Origin: Desarmillaria ectypa
Lineage: Eukaryota > Basidiomycota > Agaricomycetes > Agaricales > Physalacriaceae
NCBI GenBank assembly: GCA_030407005.1
Contig: JAUDYN010000004.1
Coordinates: 2,480,001-2,544,000, forward strand
Direction of reading: 5' to 3'
DNA length: 64,000 nucleotides
The position numbers and the translations under genes are program-made. The notes under the pieces are model-generated. The model ran no database searches. It was not told the DNA's origin and worked only from the letters and a program-made list of their open reading frames with translations. Below, in pieces: positions 1 through 12,600 of the stretch (position 1 is its first letter; each line of letters opens with the position of its first letter).

Positions 1-420
1 TGAGGGGGTCGCTTCCGTCCCAAACGGTTTTGTCGGTAAGGGATACTAGGCGAAGCTTTTCAAGCGCGTCGTTGGCATTGGATATGAGCTCTCGAAGGAA
101 AACCTCCCTATATGGGCATTGAGATTACAGAATACTTCTAAAAGAAAAGTTTCACCTACTTGTGCGAATAGAGACTAGGAAATATTCAGTGAAACTATCG
201 GCCGAAGCTGAATGAGATACATACCTATTAATAACGATCTTTCGCATTCGTGCTACATCGCTCTGAATGAAAAGGAAAAGTAAGAAGGGGGTAGAAAGAA
301 GAGTATCACCGATAATACCTGGTAGTCGTAGGTCTCTTTATGAATGTCCGTGGCATCCTGTGCAGCGACATATGAAGTGATGAGGGACAAGGAGAGGAAG
401 AGGGAAGGAAGGATTCGCAT
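1..420 (-). CDS. ER Hsp90 (GRP94/endoplasmin-like), 5' part, truncated by window edge
   Basis: N-terminal part of an Hsp90-family chaperone that acts in the ER lumen on secretory and membrane clients. Exons on the minus strand are 420..319, 262..225, 174..160 and 107..1, running off the window. The first 20 residues ([20 protein letters not shown]) form a clear signal peptide, which separates it from cytosolic Hsp90. Then come an [12 protein letters not shown] block and the hallmark [18 protein letters not shown] of the ATP-binding GHKL domain. Asn in NANDAL is the expected Mg-ATP-contacting residue. The 15-nt third exon supplies SLYSH and is required for the conserved motif. An ER Hsp90 paralogue is absent from budding and fission yeast, so its presence is notable. 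I see no C-terminus here, so an ER-retention signal cannot be checked. Confidence 0.85.
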
Positions 421-802
421 GGCTCGTCCGAGACTAGTCGAAACGCCTTTCAGGACTCGAAGGTAATGGAAAACCCGGTGATGACGCCTTGCCGCCTTTT
501 ATACTGCTCACAAGCCTTGGGTGTATACGTGTCACCTTCGACGCTCGGATTTCGAGGGAGAAAGGCGTGACCTATGATCACGGGGCTAGTCACAATAGGC
601 TAACGCGAGGAACGCGACGCGACGTGGAGGACGCAGTAAAATGTATTTATTTAATATTACTTGGTACTATAAGTATCAGTTACTACAAGATTCAAAAGAA
701 ATCATTATTATGAAGGCGCATCCAAGTGAACTGATAGTTTCGGCGCCGAAAGATTTGAAAGGTAATCCTGTGACTCCAGTGTGAATATTCCACTTGTGAC
801 AA
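421..802. other. Intergenic: ER Hsp90 promoter region
   Basis: This gap lies between the Hsp90 start (minus) and the 3' end of the WW/FF gene (minus). It holds the TATA box and a GACGTGG core at about 621-627 that resembles an unfolded-protein-response element. The small ORF at 489-713 has no recognisable product and is not called. Confidence 0.5.
497..504 (-). promoter_or_regulatory. TATA box of the ER Hsp90 gene
   Basis: On the minus strand this reads TATAAAAG, about 77 bp upstream of the ATG at 420. The match is good and the position plausible, but no transcription start is known. Confidence 0.5.
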
Positions 803-3306
803 CTAGAAAGGTCCACGTACTCTGATCCATCGTTCTCGTTGTTCTGGAACATGATCGAACATTATGTACCTTTTATCATTCTAAAAGGAAAGTGCGAGGT
901 TTAGCCGTTGCGTGAACATTTGTTTGATCGGAAGTACTTACCTTTAACACTTTTTCCATCTCCTGAACGTCAACATTTTTAGCAAGCGCTTTCATGTCAA
1001 CCTTACCGCCTCCGCCTTCTCCTTCGTCCTCACCCATGTCGTCAGCTTTCACGCCACCATCTACACCTTCCCCACCGATCTTCCCTAGCCTACCCCAGAA
1101 CTCCACAAAGGAATTCTCAGAGAGCATATCATCGAACGCCTTTCGGGATTCAAAAGTTCGTTCACGTTGCCATTTTTCAAATTCATGCTCCAAAACGTTA
1201 GCTGTATAGCCGAGCTTAGTGACTGGAAGAGAAGAGAGTAGCAATGATATCGGAATTGATTTGAAGTCGGTCGCAAGACTAGGAGCATAGGACTCGAAAA
1301 GGGTGTGAAGACTTTTAATGTGTTTCCCACGGAGGTGACTTATGTGGGTATGGAAGAGGTGTAGCATTTGGTCAACGGGGAGAGGGGAGTTCCGAAATCT
1401 GGGATCAGTTTGCAGCTGCGGAAGAGCACTTTCCCATGCAATCTGAATCACCAAAGTCAGCCACCGTTCACTAATGGAAAGGCTCGTACCTGTGGTTCCC
1501 GAATCGCATCTGTAAGCAGTGTCCTAAAATATGACGAAAATCAAGTCAGCGCCTCACGGCTTTGGTTAGCGATCGAAATAGATCTTTGGCGCACTTGAAA
1601 TCTCTTTCCCCCTCTTCTTTGTTTAGCTCGTTTCGAGACCGGCCTATATTTGCTTCTACAATTCCACGCTCAATCCGCACCTTTTCTTCTCGTTCTTTTA
1701 CGGCTTTCTCTTTGCGTAGCCGTCGACGCTCACTCTCATCGATGTCAACGTCTATTTTGGCGTTACCTGGAGGGTTTTCCATCATGGCAGCCGTCTGACC
1801 CCTGCCCTTTTCTTGCGCCTTCTGGAAAGTATTGAACAATTCTTCTCTTAATGAAGAGGACCCCACGGCATCATAGCGAGGATCACGCGTCAATGAGCGT
1901 TTCACCTGAAGCAAAAAACGAGTAAGGTACGCGCAACGCAGGGAAGACATGACCGACATCTTTCCAGACAGCGTCCCGCGGTAACTGATTCTCTCTGAGG
2001 AGAGCAAAGAAGTCAAATTCGGCTTTCTGAGAGGCGGCTCTTTTCTCTAATAGTTGATAGTAAGACAGAGCGAGAAAGAAGGCAGAGACTGCAGCTCACT
2101 CTCTCCTAGCTCCTTGAGATGTTCCTTGAACCTCTTCTCTCGTTCCCTGTCATCTCGACCCCAGCCATAGAATTGCCTGTCCTTTTTCCATGATCGGCGG
2201 AAATCTCCCCATGATAATCTTGTGCTCTTTACTTCACTTGCTAATAGGCGATCAAACTCGTCTTTGGGGTTACTAGCCTCTTTCTCTTTCTTGACATTTT
2301 GCTGCCGAAGTTCACGGGCGCGCTCCCGACAATATTCATCGAATGCGTCACGCCGAGTAGAAACCGAAGGAAGGAGAACATATCGTGGATCTGACACAAA
2401 TAAAGGAAGCGAAGTATCCCAAGGATGTAAAGGATTGATGTCTTTTTCTCGGAGGAGAGTCTACGAAGCCAATGAGAAGGATTGTATAGAATCGTTCAGC
2501 TATGGCACTTACTTTAAACAAAGCCTTTCCTTCTTCTATCGACAGATCCACTTTATCCGGTATTTTGATTTGCTTTTCTTGGAGCGCTTTTGCCTCCTGC
2601 TCAGCTAACTGCTTCACTTTCAATACCTCTTCCTCCTGTCGCTTTTTCTCGGCTCCTGCTTCTGCCACCAGTTGCTCCGCTGCCTCTCTCTGCCAATCTT
2701 CTTCGCTCTCTTCGCTATCCTCCTCATCCGTCCTGTCCAATTTGGGTTTCTTGGACACAACTACTTCGTCAACAGGAACATCGCTTTGAGCCTTCCGTTT
2801 CACCATATTTTGAACCTCAGCCTTAATTCTCTCGACTTCTCCGGCCCTCTCTTCCTCTGCCCGTTTCGCTGCTTCTTCCTCCTCCCGTTTGGCTTTTTGT
2901 TTACTTTCCTCAACGGCCTCTGCTTCTTCTTTTTCGAATTTTTCCAGGGCATCTTTGATTTCCTCAGGCACTGTCCACAGACTGGTCTTCTTCGTCTTGT
3001 GAAAGTAGAAAGTATTGCCCCCCGTCGTTTTCACTCGCATCCACTCAGTGCCTGGAATGGGTGTCTTGACCGCAGGTTTCTCCTTCTTCGTGGCAGCTGC
3101 CGCTGTGGCATTGTGTATTGAAGGAAGCGGTCGAACGTAGGTCGATTCCTTCGTGTGTGCGTTGTAGTAGTATGGTTGACCATTGGGGCCTAGTCGTCCT
3201 TGAGTGCTACAGAAGTCAAGTAAGTGCATAATTACGCGCCTGCATGCTGTGTCCAGCCTATTGGTAGTGGGGGTGGTCCGAGAGAAGCAAATGGTGGTGC
3301 AGACAT
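803..3306 (-). CDS. WW and FF domain protein (TCERG1/CA150, fission yeast Dre4, yeast Urn1 type)
   Basis: Nuclear factor of the family that links splicing to RNA polymerase II elongation. Eight exons: 3306..3236, 3206..2513, 2460..2100, 2046..1958, 1905..1595, 1523..1490, 1442..942 and 880..803, giving 712 aa. Two WW domains lie near residues 13-50 (PYYYNAHTKESTYVRPLP) and 68-105 (EWMRVKTTGGNTFYFHKT, then SLWTVPEEI). A charged coiled-coil stretch follows, then about four FF repeats: TLLREKDINPLHPW, FFALLRENQLPRDAVW, FKTLLTDAIREPQIAW, and a last one ending VLKNDKRYIMFDHVPEQR. The first intron appears to be only 29 nt. An in-frame upstream ATG exists at 3375; I chose 3306 because MSAPPF leads directly into the WW domain. 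Domain family is certain; the exact orthologue among TCERG1, Urn1 and Prp40 is inferred. Confidence 0.85.
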
Positions 3307-3561
3307 CGCAGAGTTAGGAAGACCATGTGCCGAGGCTCGGCAGCTTGAACGGGACGAACGGACGACAATTTCCATTTCCAGATCAGTGAGTTATTTCTGG
3401 ACGATCTTCTTCTCATGAACCACTGAGTGGCGTTAATTCCCCAGCTGGCAACTGGTCAGGCTTATCTTTCGTCCTCAGTAGTGCATTATTAGATGGCGGC
3501 TGTAATAAGCTATTTTTAGTTGGCACCCCGTCCACGATGGCCGTGGGGGCCGCTGGTCCTC

Positions 3562-3569
3562 GTATAAAA
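3562..3569 (+). promoter_or_regulatory. TATA box of the MFS transporter gene
   Basis: TATAAAAT lies about 70 bp upstream of the ATG at 3631, in the usual place for a fungal TATA element. Confidence 0.5.
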
Positions 3570-3630
3570 TATAAGGCATCTGCTCTCCAACCGATCTTTC
3601 TATCATCTTCCGACATACTTTACTGCGACA

Positions 3631-6364
3631 ATGTCTGAAATTCACGAATATCAACGTCGAATGGCTAGAAATATTCTCTGGAAACTTGGTACATCTTAAA
3701 CGCTATCCGCCCAATGACTGACTGGCCCATCTTCATAGATTGTCATATTCTACCTCCCCTTGCTCTTGTGTGCATTCTTCTTTTTGATTTTGATCTTACT
3801 CATGCCCAAAAAGCTTTGGCTTGCCAATTTTGTTGGTGCTGTTTAACTCCTGTGACCAAGGTCTGTATCTCATGTCACAGAATTCCAGATTGACCGAAGT
3901 AATGTTGGAAACGCGAGGTCAGCACATTTTATCTTTCGAAAGATGATGAGAGCCTATAATTTTGTCCAGAATTTCCGGCCTGGAAACTGATACCCATCTG
4001 CACGGAAACCAATTCAACATGATACTAGCCGGTAGGGCTTTTGTGCGTTCTGCCATCATCGGCTTACATCTGATGCAAATTCAGTCTTCTATATCACGTA
4101 TGCAGTTTGAACAAGGTTTACAGCTTAGTCAAATGACAGAGAGATAGGTATATCTTGGTCGAACTACCTTCCAACTGGGTGCTCAAGCGAATGAAGGCAA
4201 ACGTGAGGTTTTTGTGTTCTCACGAATTATTATAGCATACTGTTTACCCCTCACATCTACAGCGTTGGCTCCCCCTTTTGGTTTTCGTCTGGGGAATCAT
4301 AACGACATTGACGGCCCTGGTTCAGAATCTGGGGGGTCTCGTGGGCATCCGCATGTGTCTCGGCATTTGTGAAGGAGGCTTACTTCCCGGTATTGTCTGT
4401 CCATTCCATTTGAATGCTCCAAGGTACCCGCAGATTACTAAATGGTCCCAAGGTACTGTATCTGAGCACTATGTATAAGCGTCACGAACTCCAACTTCGG
4501 TATACTTTGAAATTTCTTTTCCAAGATCATCATTTGACCCAATATTAGTGTTGGGATTTTTTACGCATCCGGTAAGAACTTACCACTCAACTCTTAACAT
4601 GGCTCATTATAGGTGCAAGCCTCACTGTCTGGCGCATTCGGAGGTTGATCTTCAAAAAATAGCATCATTGTACTCGTGGAATGATTGTTATATAGGGCTT
4701 CTTGCGACGGCGATCATTAAGATGGACGGGATAGGAAACCTTGCTGGTTGGCGCTGGATTTTTATCCTAGAGGGTATCGCCACAATTATTCTCAGCATCA
4801 TTGCTGCTATCTTTTTGCCGGCTGATGTGTCTTCCGCCACGTTTCTCTCTGAGGTAGAGAGAGATTTTGCCCGTGAGTCCCCTTGTTCATTCTCAGAACC
4901 ATACACACTCCGATGATATTCAAGTTTCTCGTTTGCGCTCGGAAGATCCAGTCATACACACGACGCCCGAGCCTGATTCTACTATGCCGGATCTTTCCAC
5001 ACTTCATGATCCCGAGGACGTGCTCACAGTGGAAAAGATCCAGATATCTGCCCGCAATAATCGCGTAGAACATGAGGAAGAGGTCTTTGAATGGAGAGAG
5101 GTTATACGAGGTAGCATGCATCAAGTATCGCATTACTTGATAGCTAAACTTCTGCCCAGGTCTTACTGACATACAGACCTGGTTGACTGCTTTCGCATAT
5201 CTTGGCCTCGACGTCAGCCTCTATTCGTTTTCGCTTTTCTTGTGCTTTCCTAAATGTTCTTTTGTTGTACAAATGCTAACAAGAAAATTCGTAGGCCTAC
5301 TATCGTTGCGCAGCTGGGCTACTCGGGCGAACAGGCACAGTTGCACACCGGTGAGTCCATCAATATACCCACTCCGCACTCTGTGATTCATATTTGTAGT
5401 ACCACCTTACGTTCCCGCAGTCGTTCTCACAGGTTCTTCATTTGGATATTCACCAAACCTCTATATTAACCGTGTAACTCCCCGTAGTTGTCGTGGCGTT
5501 TCTGGGTGACCGATTGAAATGGCGCGGACCATTCATCTTGATATTTTTACCTGTTGCAATCATAGGTGAGACTTCTGTCATTTGAATAGATTTTTTGGGC
5601 TGTAGCATGGCGGTAGGATACATTGTTGCAATTACCGCCAAAACGAATACCGGGCGGTATGCGGCTGTATTTCTCATTGCCGTGGGCGTGTACGTTTCTG
5701 GTGATTTGGAGTTGGTCTACTTGTTGATGTCTCCGATGCTCTAAGTTATCCAAGTGCTCCCTGTCTCTTGTGAGCTTGTTTACGATATGATTTGCTACTC
5801 AACTTGCTGATTACATCAAGGTCCATACTTCCTAATAACAGCAATGGCCATTACAAAAGGGCTACCGCCACGGCGCTTCAACTCGCGTTCTCAAATACAG
5901 GGTAATACAGACTTTTAGTATGCGAGAGATGTGGTTAAAAGTCGTCGTCGTAGAGGTTTCATTGCCACATTTTCGTACACCCAAGGTTGTTACAGGCGCT
6001 GCATTCCTTCTTTGTTCCTACTGACATGTTCATAGACCAAGCTCCAAGGTATATCCGTGGACATGCTATTAGTTTAGCCTGCCTGGTGTTTGCTTGGTTC
6101 TTCATTGGCGCAAACATGTTCGTTTTTTGTCAGCGGTCTAAAAGTGATATTTTTTCACTCGTTTCTTCAGATGTTACTGCTTGTGGGAAAACAAAGCACG
6201 CAGAGAAGGACGTCGAGCAGAGAACATACGCAAATACAAGGAATTGTTAGATGAAGGAAAAACTCGCGCTCCGTTTGTCCATCTTTTACGCTTCAGAATT
6301 ATCTACTTATATTTACTGGCGCAGTATTGGGGATCGTCATCCCGATTTCAGATTCACGTTGTAA
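3631..6364 (+). CDS. MFS transporter, anion:cation symporter (allantoate permease/Dal5-like) family
   Basis: Plasma-membrane transporter of about 511 aa, probably 12 transmembrane segments; substrate unknown (the family carries allantoate, nicotinate, vitamins and other anions). Conserved blocks in order: ILPPLALLWLANF, NFIDRSNVGNAR, VELPSNWVLKR, LGICEGGLLPG, LYLSTMYKRHELQLR, ASLSGAFGGLLA, GWRWIFILEG, a long hydrophilic central loop, PTIVAQLGYS, NNSNGHYKRATATALQLAFSN, DQAPRYIRGH, LWENKARREGRR. The frame is intact only after removing 23 introns, which gives 24 exons in 2.7 kb. Several exons are tiny: 3814..3831 is 18 nt and 4085..4097 is 13 nt. The last exon ends HPDFRFTL before TAA at 6362. 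The next gene (IQGAP) converges on it 265 bp downstream. Family call is firm; some exon borders could shift by a codon. Confidence 0.85.
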
Positions 6365-6629
6365 CGTTAACCGGTTCAGTACATTATGGTACGAATTAAT
6401 CAGTTGATGCACTATGCAAGAATGGATACAAAGTTCGACTAGAGGTACAAGTATGTGCCATAGTTTGCAAAGAAAACCTTTCAAAGGGAGTTGACTGTAT
6501 GTAAAAAAAACGCGATGTAAATGGAGAGCGAAGCAGTCTGTCTTTAAAAGCCATTAGTATCGTAAAGCATCACACAAAGAATCTGTCAGCGAAAAGTCAG
6601 CTGGGTTCAAAAAATGAATAGAGTGAGAT

Positions 6630-9600
6630 CTACTTCTTATTAATCTGACGGACAAAAAGGTCCAAGTTCACCTTGGCCTGCCCATTAAATAAGGTCAACG
6701 ATGATCGCTGCTCGTATTTTGCCTGAAGAAGATCCTCCATTTGTACTTCATCCGAGCCCATCTTGGTAGTGATACCACCAATCAGGGTTGATTCTAGAAG
6801 TAGATTGAAGACACCAGCAGAATTAGACGACATCGTGAGCTGTATTTTGTCAAATTGACGAGGGGAGTACTGGTCAATGGATAACAAGATACCCTTCTCG
6901 TAAAGGTCCTTGGCAGTGTACAGATATGAACCAAACTTCGGGTTCTGCCCCGATTTTTGGAGATCACGAAGATGGAAATACTGTTTGGTGAAAGGCAGAG
7001 TGAACCGTTTAATGCGTCTATCATGAAAAAACCGTCGATTCGTCTCAGCGACCCGAGAAAAGCAATGATAGACGTACGGTTTTGTGACCATGGTAGCCAT
7101 GGATGATTGAGCATAGCGGTGGTAGCTGTCAATTCTCTCTTCAAACTGCCTTTTCCTCTCACCCAATTGTCTCAGTGCCTCGTTCATACTTTCCATTTCT
7201 TGTTGCCGTTGGATGCGCTTCCGGTGTTTACTGCGAACATCACCAGCGATGGCATTGAGAATTCCTTGGAAACCATCAGCACGAGATATCTTTCCACGTT
7301 CCTCCAGCTTCAACAAGTACGAGATAGCCAGCGCTTTGACGGCCCGAAAGGTTAATCTGATTGCTTGTCAGTCACTGACTAGCTTCAAATCTTCCAGGCT
7401 TACGATCGAATGTCTTCTAGGCGGTACGCAGAATCTGTGGCTGCTTGGGAGGCTTGGCGTCCAGGATGATGTCTAGCTTCTTCGTTTACCATCTCAGCGT
7501 CCAAAATGCCCTCCCATACCAGCTCGTCGTCATCCGTTACCGGCTGTAGTAGCGATTCCACTAGGTCTTGCGCCGGTTGCACACGAAGAATTGCCAAAAC
7601 ACCACGCTTAGCTTGTACCCAGAGTGCTTTCTCCTCGGCATGCGGATCTGATTGCATTGCAGTATTAGTAAACATCGCTATCTTATATATATGTCGTTAC
7701 CTTTGACGTCAGCAAAGCGATTGGTGAGTTCGAGCGTAATAACATGATCTCTAGCGTCTTTCAGTTCTTCATTACCAAAATGAGGAACACCATCTAATTC
7801 TCTCAAAATGATTTTTAATGCATCGTCGGAGGATTGACCCTATGAACGAAGAACTTCAGAACGATTTCATTCAAGCGAATCAAACCTACCAGGCTGTCTT
7901 GATGCTGCGACAACAGTCCGTGCATAGTATAAATCTCATTTGGAGATATATAAATCGGCTTGGGTTGTACCGTGGCGTCAAGGAATTCGTGGGCATGGAA
8001 CTGAGTCTCTGCATCCGGTACATTGGCAACTAGTGGGCCAATGGTTAGTATCACGAATCGTGAAAGTCACTTATTGAGGCACCTTCAAGAAGCCACGCCG
8101 TCATTTCGTCGATGGTTTTCCGAACATAATCATTGATGGGGACATAGCTGGGATTGTCCTCGCCGAACGGTAACCCACTCGTTATCTGGGTGAGCACACG
8201 AGAAACCTCAGACAAGTTGCTACGAGACTGGACATCGAGAGTTGTCGAAATTATGTTGAACGTTTCAGGGGTCCTGGTCTGTGTCAGCATAGATAAAGGT
8301 ATGATCCAAGGGAGGCAGTCATACACGATAGCGGGATTGATATAGCGATAGAATACCAGTCGTCCAATGCATGCAGCATAAACTTCATCGGGAGCATCCG
8401 GAAATGTCTCCTAAATAGGTTTTGAAGCACAGAAAGATCAGCTTTAGACGGAACACTCACGCGAGCCATGTTGAGAGTTTCCCGAGCAAGATAGCGTATG
8501 CTGTATGGCATCTTTTTCGTCGACTCCATGATTGCCTGCACCATCACAGTTGTGGCCCATTGCAACATTTGTATGTCTGAGAATTTTAGTACGTCAGGAC
8601 AGTGTGATACATATTGCACTCACGTCTGATGTAAATAGCCCTAGTATCTGGGTCCCTCAAGGCTTCATGGAAGCTGACTTGTTTCGCCTTGTTGATTGGA
8701 ACTTCAGACCTCATCTCTTCACGTCTGATTATTTCCTCATATATCTGGAGGGACTTATATTAATTCGCGAAATAATCAACCAGGTTCATAGACGTACCGT
8801 GCAAGGATCGGTTTCCAGGTCAAGATCAGAATGATCGACTAGTTTCTGAATAGCACCTTGGAAGGCTTCTCGTACGTAAACAGCTTGTTTCTGCCTAAGG
8901 TAATGCACGGCGATATTGATATACATCGGATGCCCGCGTACGATGTCGCTCGGTGACGTAGCCAAGGCAAATTCATCTCGAATGGCTAGCTGTGAGCCAA
9001 GAGCTTGTAAACCTTAACATAAATAAAACAGCATATCACGTACTTGAAAAACCTTGAGTAGTAAATAGTCTTCCCGGCTGTCTTGGCCATAGCCAAATAG
9101 CGTTAATACCACCCTCTCAACGAATCGGCGATTCGATTCGGCAGCATTCCCTTGTGAGATGTGATGAAAAAGACGGCTTAAGTATTCTCCTCTCGTTTGA
9201 AGGAGATAGAAAAGTTGCTGATACAATTCGAGTTTCCGTCGAGCAGTATGATCCAGTGTGTTGGGTCCCGAAAATGGATCGCCATGGGCAGCGAGTAATG
9301 AAGTTCGGGCAGCATGACCTGCAGCATTATCAGTATGTCGTTGCTTAACTGTCTTCATGTTTTCTACAACTAGACCGATCTTGGTGTCGAGATCGTTGAG
9401 ATCGCTTTCCAATGTTTGATTCTCCCGGATTTGCTGCACTACCCGCTTCCTCAACCTTTCCACCGTGATCTCATCCTGGAAATCGGCCTCCGAGTCATCT
9501 AATAGGTGTACGAAATTCTTGATTGTTCCAACGGTAACGTTCTGACCCATCGTAAGCTGCCGGTATTGTTCCCGAGTTTCCTTTGCGCGCATGAGAGACT

Positions 9601-12600
9601 GAATTTGAATGACCTTGCTTAGATTCGAGCGGTAGTAATCCATTTTCGAACGGAATTTGCGTCGTACCATAGCACCTCGTAACAGGGTTTGTAGGAACGT
9701 GGCAACATCCTGACTGGCAAGCAGATGATCCCGCCAAGCAAAGTAGTCATCCCGAGCAAGTACGCCCCGGGCGGCCGCCTGAAAGCGGACCATGTCAGGT
9801 GCGACAAATTCCAACTTCCTGGTGACTTCCTGGTGTTTGCTTCGCGCTAGGGAGGCGCGCGCTAGAGCCTGTAGACTCCCCACAGCTTTGATGGTACTGA
9901 CAGTCATCAAGGCCCGAGTCATCGCTTTGTGTTGTTGCCGGACAATCTTGGTTCTTGCAATTGTCTGGAAACTGACAACCGATGCAGTCGCCTTTCGTAG
10001 TCCTCGTATAAGCGACAAAAGGCGCTTCCTCGCTAGATAGGTCCTTGAAGCAGCCTGTATACGTATGACTGTCTGCGTGACATCCTCCAGTTTTGCCATC
10101 TGTTTACGCATCTGCCGCCGAACGAGGATACCCCGACACTGGGACTGGAGGGCAACGAAAGCTCCTTCATAATTATATAACGTTTTGACTTGCTGCATAG
10201 CTCGCTGCCGAGCAATGGCACCCCGAGAGAATGCCTGCATTGCCACCACGGAGGTCGCGACAGAAGGTTCAACAAAAGTTTTCGAAACCTGATTGATGCT
10301 TTTCTTCACTAAACGCAGGCGTGCCATTGACTGTAACTTGACGAAGGAAGATCGACTTGTTCGTAGGGCAGCCATAAGCCCAGCCATGCGACGTCGCTGA
10401 AGTACGGCGCGCAGCTGTGCTTGTATTTTGATTACGCAGGATGAAGAGCTCCTGATATCACGAAGATGATGGTGCCATTCCTTACGAAACGATACGCCCC
10501 GCAGAGATGCCTGAAGTGCAACAGCCCAGGGTTCGAGGTCTCGCTGTTCATTGCGTTGTTCAGAAAGTTCTCGGCGAAGAAGCTGCCCTCTGCAGCGTGC
10601 CTGTATTTTTGCCACGTAATGCTCAACAATTCGCATACGATCTCGCTGCGCAGCCTCAACCTGGCGAGCAATGTATCCTCGACATTGAGACTGAAGCTTG
10701 ATGATTGAGGCTTCGTTTTCAAGCAGCAAACGATCTCGCCCTGGGAGGAAAGTCAGTCAGGAGGGGAGAAATTGCAAGAGCATGGTGTACAAACGTTCAT
10801 CCTCTGTTTCCACTTCTACTTCCGGCTCTTCGTTAATCTCTTTAGCAAGCTCCCGGCCAACGTTGCCGAAATTCGGCATCGCGACACCTGCATCTTTCAA
10901 ACCTTTCTGAGTTTTCTGAAGTTGGTCGTCAGAGAATTGCAGCCGTCCCAAAAGATTGCCGATACGTTCTGCTAAACCTCGTCGAGCAAGGAGATGACTG
11001 CGGCATACAAACGTGTTCATAAGAGACAGGCATCACACTAAGTATTATATTCTCACCTCAATGCGTGGATACAGTATATCACTTTGGGAAGGTTCTTCTT
11101 TTCGTACAAGTCTGTGAGCTCAAAAATGAAGCCCTGTGAGGTTTGATGAGCGGTTGCTGGGTAAGTGCGTAAGGAGGCTCCACATACTTCTGGTAGACCA
11201 ACTTGACGAACGAAAACGAAAAAGTAGTTGATGTTATCTGAATGAAGGAAGGACAACTTTTGCGCCTGTAACACAACGTCAACGTTAATAAAATGTCGGT
11301 CAAGAACATTCGCCTACCTCGTAGATCCTCTTGACAATGGCATCTTGAGTAAACACTTTCACCAGTTTGGCTAAAACAACCCCATTTCGCAGACCGCTCT
11401 CCATTTCGACGACACCAAAACCCAACTCCTCTCCCAAACAACCTTCGATCCACTGCTGAGCCTCTCCTACGTGGCACAAATACTCATAGGCTTGTATCAG
11501 ATGCCTCTGAGTGTCTGCCCATAATCCTCTGGCTAATCGCGAAGAGGGCATAGGGGCCTGGGCATTGGGTGCCCTGTATCGCGATAGGCGCAGTCTCCCG
11601 GGGATACCTGCCACTCCATCACCCTCATCTACAACGGGTAGACCCATCTCCTCTCTCTGTTTGGACCCCGAGCTGGAATCTATGCCAACGTTGAGATCAC
11701 GAATTCGCATCTCCCTCCTTGTGGGCGTCGTCTCGATTGCTTTCACCTCCTTCATTGGCAGATTGATCTCCTTCGCCTCTACCCGCTCTTTCGGCGATTC
11801 CTTCTTCTCCTCCCAATGATCATCTCCATCTCCGCTGGCAATTCGCGGCAAATGTTTCCCAAGTCTCCTTCCGGCAGTCAAGCTCTCACTGTACGTTGCT
11901 GCCTTCTTATTGTTCATATAGGAGCTGCGATATGGGGTAGGTGACATGACAGAAGATGGGTTAGTAGATGTTGAAGCATCTAAAGAACGCTTGTATGAGT
12001 TTGTGCGATCGAGGATGGATGGCCCGACTGTGACTTTGTCGGGAGATGACATGCCGCCATAATAGGACGTGGGTCGTTTCTTCAGAGGTGTAGACGGTGG
12101 GGTTGGAATAAAAGGATCATGATTGGAAGAAGAAGCCACGGGAGGCGGTGAAGCTGTTGCTTCGCGATCGGACGACGACCAGCTCGGCGAACTGGACCCA
12201 CCCAGCGTGGTTGCACGATGACGAGATGGGGAAGGGGAGGACTCTACGGAAGAAAGGGCAGAGGATAGGTATTGATCTGTATACTTAGTCTTATCAGAAG
12301 GAGATGAAATGGTAGGTGAAGAAGGCAAGTGAATTCGATGTACGGCGGCAGCGGAAGAAGGTAGAGGGTCAGCTTCTACGGAAACTCCTGTAGTGTTGGG
12401 CGACAAAGGGGACGCAATGATAGGTGCTGGCATCGTGTGCCGTTTGAGATATGGCGGAGTCCGTTGTTGGTCGGGTAAAGAACTAGAATGGGAAGGAGTA
12501 GAGGGACTATATGGAGGTCGCTGACTGTCAGCTGAGAGCTGAGAGTTTGGAATGCTTCTAGTTGGAGATGACGAGGAGACCGTATGATCCTCCATCGCAG

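Noticed and set aside
489..713. Small ORF upstream of the ER Hsp90
   Set aside because: Lies in the promoter gap, no family resemblance and no splice context.
2222..3121. Several plus-strand ORFs (Ser/Phe/Leu-rich)
   Set aside because: They are antisense to the Glu/Lys-rich coding sequence of the WW/FF gene, which explains their composition.
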